Below, in pieces: positions 6,680 to 9,419 of a stretch of DNA of 9,419 nucleotides (its first letter is position 1; each line of letters opens with the position of its first letter). The stretch is from Candidatus Thiodictyon intracellulare. GTDB taxonomy: Bacteria > Pseudomonadota > Gammaproteobacteria > Chromatiales > Chromatiaceae. The position numbers were made by a program, and so were the translations under genes. The notes below the pieces were generated by a model. That model did no database searches. It was not told the DNA's origin and was given only the letters and a program-made list of their open reading frames with translations. The stretch covers positions 1 through 9,419 of the forward strand of contig JADNEJ010000464.1 of the NCBI GenBank assembly GCA_016292295.1, in the 5' to 3' direction.

Positions 6680-7451
6680 ATGACTAGGCCCCTGGATATC
6701 ATCCGCTTGAACGAGGCCCCGGAGGGGATAGGCCTGCGCCTCGCGGGTCAGACGCCGCGGGCACTGGTCCTGGTCGCGGATGCCGCCACCCGGCTGGTCA
6801 TCCTCCTGGCACTGAGCCCGTTGCTGGCGCTGTTCGGGTTCGGCCTCGGCCTGAGCCTGATCGCTGTCTTTTTGCTCGAGTGGCTCTACTCCGGTGACCT
6901 TCGAGGTCCTCACCGGGGCCACCCACGGCAAGCGCGCCATGGGCCTGCTGGTGATTCAAGACGACGGCACCCCGGTGGGCCTACCCGCGTCCCTGATCCG
7001 CAATCTGTTGCGATCATTTGATTTTCTTCTACTGTTCTATGGGGTTTGTTTGGTCTGCACCGTGGTCAATCGAGACTTCCGGCGGCTCGGGGACCTCGCC
7101 GCCGGGACTCTGGTGATCCATGGCCGGCACCGCTCGACGCCGGCGGGGGTCGCGCCCGAGCTCGCGGGGAGGAGCGCGCTACAACCGCCGCCTGAGACCG
7201 CGCTGGTGCCGTCCCCAGCGTCCAGGTCCCGCCAGCTCCCGCCTGGGCTGCCGATCGCCACCCAGCAGACGATCCTGGCCTTTTGCGAGCGAGCGCGGGG
7301 CTTGTCCGGGGCGCGCCGGATCGAACTAGCCGAGACCTTGCCCGCCCGCCTGTCCAGCCCGCCGAGTGGCCTGCCCGCGCGCGGATGGGCGGCGGTGGCG
7401 CAGGTCGAGGGTTACGGAACCTGGCTGGCTTGCGGCCGGGCGAGAGACTGA
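6680..7451 (+). pseudogene. RDD-family membrane protein, one-base frameshift
   Basis: The ATG at 6680 begins MTRPLDIIRLNEAPEGIGLRL, followed by RDD-type membrane segments (LVILLALSPLLALFGFG, LSLIAVFLLEWLY). The frame is then lost: removing one base near 6890 restores WLY-P-VTFEVLTGATHGKRAMG, the usual RDD continuation, through GTPVGLPASLIRNLLRSFDF and RRLGDLAAGTLVIH. The C-terminal tail (TQQTILAFCERARGLSGARR) is also family-like. RDD proteins are small integral membrane proteins of mostly unknown role, sometimes ion transporters, often encoded beside SpoIIM and MoxR-ATPase genes. The stop (7449-7451) is 3 bases before the SpoIIM start, implying translational coupling in the ancestor. A sequencing error is possible for this single lesion, but the neighbours are damaged too. 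Confidence 0.82.
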
Positions 7452-7454
7452 ACC

Positions 7455-8476
7455 ATGCGCCAGAGATCCTTCGAGGCGGCCCACGCAGCGGCCTGGGCGG
7501 ACTACTGCAGGCTCCTCAGCGCCCTGGAGGGGCGCGGGCGCGACCCGCCCCCCGAGCTGCCCCTGGCGCTCTTCCCGGCCCTCTATCGGCGTCTGTGCGC
7601 CGATTACGCCCTGGCGCGGACGCGCCGCTACTCCCTCGGACTGATCGGAGATCTGCACGACTTGGTGCGGCGCGGCTATCCCCATCTGTACCGACGCCGC
7701 AACGCCTGGTGGGCGCTGGCTCTGGGCTTTATGGCCGCCGGGTTTCCGCGCACCCTGCGTCGTCACGCCCGCGTCTGCGTCCTGGCCGCGGCCCTGTTTT
7801 TCCTGCCGATGCTGGTCATGGGGCTAGCTTGCGGGCGAGACGGGGAACTGATCTACAGCCTGATGGACGCCCCCCAGGTGGCCGAGCTCGAGTCCATGTA
7901 TGACCCCAGCGTCGGCAAGCCCGGACGGGCGCCGGAGCATCGGGCCGACACGGACTTCATGATGTTCGGTTTCTATGTGAAGAACAATATCGGGACCGGG
8001 TTTTGTACCTTCGGTGCCTGATTGCTGCTGGGGCTCGGGAGCGTGCTGATCCTGATTTCCAACGGGCTCGCCATCGGAGCGACGGCCGGTCATCTGACTC
8101 GCCTGGGGTCCGGCCCGCGTTCTGGCCCTTCGTCAGCGGTCACGGCCCCTTTGAATTTGCCGCCATCACCATCAGCAGGGCGGCCGGGCTCCTGCTTGGC
8201 AAGACCCTTATTGCCCCCGGACGCCTGACCCGCCTCGCGGCCCTGCGCGCGCACGCACGCGATGCGGCGGCGCTGGTGAGCGGGGCGGCCCTCATGCTGC
8301 TGTCGGCGGCGATGGTGGAGGCCTTTTGGTCCGCGAGCGGCGCGGCGACGGGGGTTAAATACGTGGTGTAAGTCTTGGGATGGGTCGCAGTGATGTTGTA
8401 TTTCGGCTTGGCGGGACGAATGGATAGAGGTGCTGGGTCGGCGCCCGGCGCGCCCGAGAGCGAGGGTGGAGCTTGA
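7455..8476 (+). pseudogene. SpoIIM-family membrane protein (stage II sporulation protein M homologue), broken
   Basis: The ATG at 7455 opens a protein typical of the non-sporulating SpoIIM branch: a charged N-terminal region, a first membrane segment (VCVLAAALFFLPMLVMGLA), the motif FMMFGFYVKNNIGTGFCTF, then ISNGLAIGATAGHLTRLG, AFWPFVSGHGPFEFAAI and LIAPGRLTRLAALRAHARDA. Lesions: TGA at 8019-8021 where the family usually has Gly; loss of one base near 8116, needed to join HLTRLGSGP to AFWPFVSGHG; and TAA at 8369-8371, after GVKYVV, in the last membrane segment. Past that stop the frame stays family-like (VLGWVAVMLYFGLAGR) and ends at 8474-8476, overlapping the next gene start by 11 bases. The function of these homologues is unclear; they recur beside RDD and MoxR/DUF58 genes. 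Translation as it stands would give 188 residues. Confidence 0.85.
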
Positions 8477-9233
8477 CCGCATAACCGTGGCGTTGGGGCT
8501 TGATCATAATTCCGCCCACCTTGTTCAGTCCCGGCGTCGCCGCTCCCTTGCAGAACATGGTCTTGCGCGCGCAAACCCACATGGGCCGGCCGGCCTTAGG
8601 CGGATTTGTGATCAAGGCCGTGGCGTTGCGCACGCGCTTGGACTGGAAGGGGATCGGCCTGGGTTTCACCCTGGGGCGCGCCTGATTCCAGACCCTGTGG
8701 GGGCTCTGGTGGCTCAGTGCTCTGCCCGTGGGGCTCCTGGCGCTGCCCCTGTGCGGCGCGCGGGCGGATTGGTGGCTACTGCTCCTATGGTGGTTCAAGC
8801 CGCTCTACGAGGCACCCATGATCTGGTGGATCAGCCGCGCCCTGTTCGGGGAGCGCCCGCTGCTCACGCGGGCCTGACAAGCTCCAGCGCTCCGCCTGGA
8901 CGCGGCACCTGCTGCCCTATCTTCTGTGGCGGCGACTGGCCGCCCGCGGCTCCTTGAATCTGACCATCGGCCTCCTGGAGGGCCTGGGCGGCGCGGCGCT
9001 GCGGCAGCGTCGGCGAGTCTTGAGCGACGCCGCCGAGGCCACCTGACTGACCCTGATCTGCTATCACTTCGAGGCCATCCTCTGGGACGGGCTGCTGCTC
9101 ACGCTGTATTACCTGATCCCGGAGGGGCTGCCCAGCCTGGACCTGAAGGCGGCCCTGAGCGACGCCGGGTCCTGGCCCTATTGGCTGAGCGACGGCTGCT
9201 ACCTGCTTGCCTGCTCGGTGATCGCGCCCTTCT
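8466..9233 (+). pseudogene. Multi-pass membrane protein of the RDD/SpoIIM cluster, heavily degraded
   Basis: GTG 8466 begins VELDRITVAL. The next family-like residues, RTRLDWKGIGLGFTLGRA, come only after a 133-base insertion (see the miniature element at 8496-8617). The protein then reads FQTLWGLWWLSALPVGLLAL, WWLLLLWWFKPLYEAPMIWW, ISRALFGERPLL, and in another frame HLLPYLLWRRL, LLEGLGGAALRQRRRVLS and LTLICYHFEAILWDGLLL. Lesions after the insertion: TGA at 8683-8685, TGA at 8875-8877, a one-base frameshift near 8878-8896, and TGA at 9044-9046. Several of these stops sit where Trp would fit. The C-terminus is lost, replaced at about 9234 by an IS1182 fragment. I recognise this type of protein as a frequent partner of RDD and SpoIIM genes but cannot name a function. 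Stop codons and shifts together leave no doubt that it is inactive. Confidence 0.8.
8496..8617. mobile_element. 122-bp miniature inverted-repeat element (MITE-like) with 11-bp flanking duplication
   Basis: Near-terminal inverted repeats lie at 8499-8516 (CTTGATCATAATTCCGCC) and 8599-8616; the second, reverse-complemented, matches at 16 of 18 bases. The element is flanked by direct copies of CCGTGGCGTTG at 8485-8495 and 8618-8628, the pattern left by target duplication on insertion. Deleting 133 bases rejoins VELDRITVAL to RTRLDWKGIG in one frame, which independently supports an insertion. Near its centre is a perfect 12-bp palindrome TTGCGCGCGCAA (8563-8574). No transposase is encoded, so movement would depend on an enzyme made elsewhere. 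I cannot name the parent family; duplications of 10-12 bases occur in IS4-type elements, among others. Confidence 0.8.
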
Positions 9234-9419
9234 GCTTGGATCTGAGCGTGCTGATGCAGGCGTATGGCGGCACTGGGAGCACGCCTGATCACCCGGTCAT
9301 GCTGTTGGCGTTGCTGATCGATGGCTACGCCACCGGGCGTTTCTTCAGCCGCAAGATCGAGCGGGCCACGTACGATGCACTGGCGTTTCGCTTCATTGCC
9401 TGCAACCTTCACCCGGACC
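9234..9419 (+). pseudogene. IS1182-family transposase fragment, 5'-truncated; runs off the right edge
   Basis: From GCTTGGATCTGAGCGT the plus strand encodes LDLSVLMQAYGGTGSTPDHP, then MLLALLIDGYATGRFFSRKI and ERATYDALAFRFIACNLHPD, the same IS1182 N-terminal block as at the left edge. About 45 codons, including the start, are missing. The fragment joins the degraded membrane-protein gene in the same reading frame (after VIAPF), so an open frame runs from 9047 to the window end. The next residues lie outside the window. Identity to the left copy is about 85-90 percent by eye, so these are two related but distinct copies. Confidence 0.82.

Noticed and set aside
8140..8798. Minus-strand open frames crossing the miniature element and the SpoIIM/membrane pseudogenes
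   Set aside because: They are long only because of GC-rich composition; no recognised motif was seen, and the plus strand shows family sequence on both sides of the element.
6360..9046. Repeated in-frame TGA codons suggesting TGA is read as an amino acid
   Set aside because: TGA ends the intact permease, EF-G, transpeptidase and lipoprotein genes. The internal ones fall at positions where different residues (Gly or Trp) would be expected and occur beside frameshifts and a TAA, so decay explains them.
1..9419. Composite transposon formed by the two IS1182 copies
   Set aside because: The right copy lacks its inner end and start codon, the left copy has a stop codon, the copies differ by about a tenth of bases, and no outer ends or target duplications are visible.

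Overview
The window is GC-rich bacterial DNA that looks gammaproteobacterial. The best guess is a Chromatiales (purple sulfur bacterium-like) genome, judging from the YbiS-type L,D-transpeptidase, the short Lpp/OprI-type lipoprotein, and the RDD/SpoIIM gene pair beside IS1182-family fragments. Genus cannot be set from this sequence alone.

Left part (1-2454). The window opens with the 5' part of an IS1182-family transposase on the minus strand, already broken by an amber codon. An intact AmpG-like MFS permease gene follows (528-2075). The 380-base gap after it is unusually rich: three perfect 18-bp tandem repeats, a long imperfect hairpin of the interspersed-repeat type, and then a TTGACA promoter whose spacer and -10 lie inside a perfect 32-bp AT-rich palindrome. 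About 70 bases further on is a strong rho-independent terminator. Promoter plus terminator define a putative small RNA of about 93 nt with no convincing reading frame.

Middle part (2455-5772). An intact EF-G-type GTPase gene (minus strand, outside any str operon) starts only 11 bases from a divergent gene for an LdtA/B/C-type L,D-transpeptidase. That enzyme gene converges on, and overlaps by 22 bases, a 64-codon gene for a Lpp/OprI-like lipoprotein ending in lysine. These are very probably an enzyme and its substrate: the transpeptidase would attach the lipoprotein's C-terminal lysine to peptidoglycan, tethering outer membrane to wall. The AmpG-like permease could belong to the same wall theme (muropeptide uptake), but that link is inference.

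Right part (6038-9419). Four same-strand genes with operon-like spacing are all broken: a chorismate-lyase-like (UbiC/DUF98) gene, an RDD membrane protein, a SpoIIM-family membrane protein and a further multi-pass membrane protein. Lesions include at least three one-base frameshifts, several internal stops and a 122-bp miniature inverted-repeat element with an 11-bp flanking duplication. The last gene is cut off by a second, 5'-truncated IS1182-family fragment, inverted relative to the one at the left edge (176 bases align without gaps). This is an operon in decay, bounded by insertion sequences.
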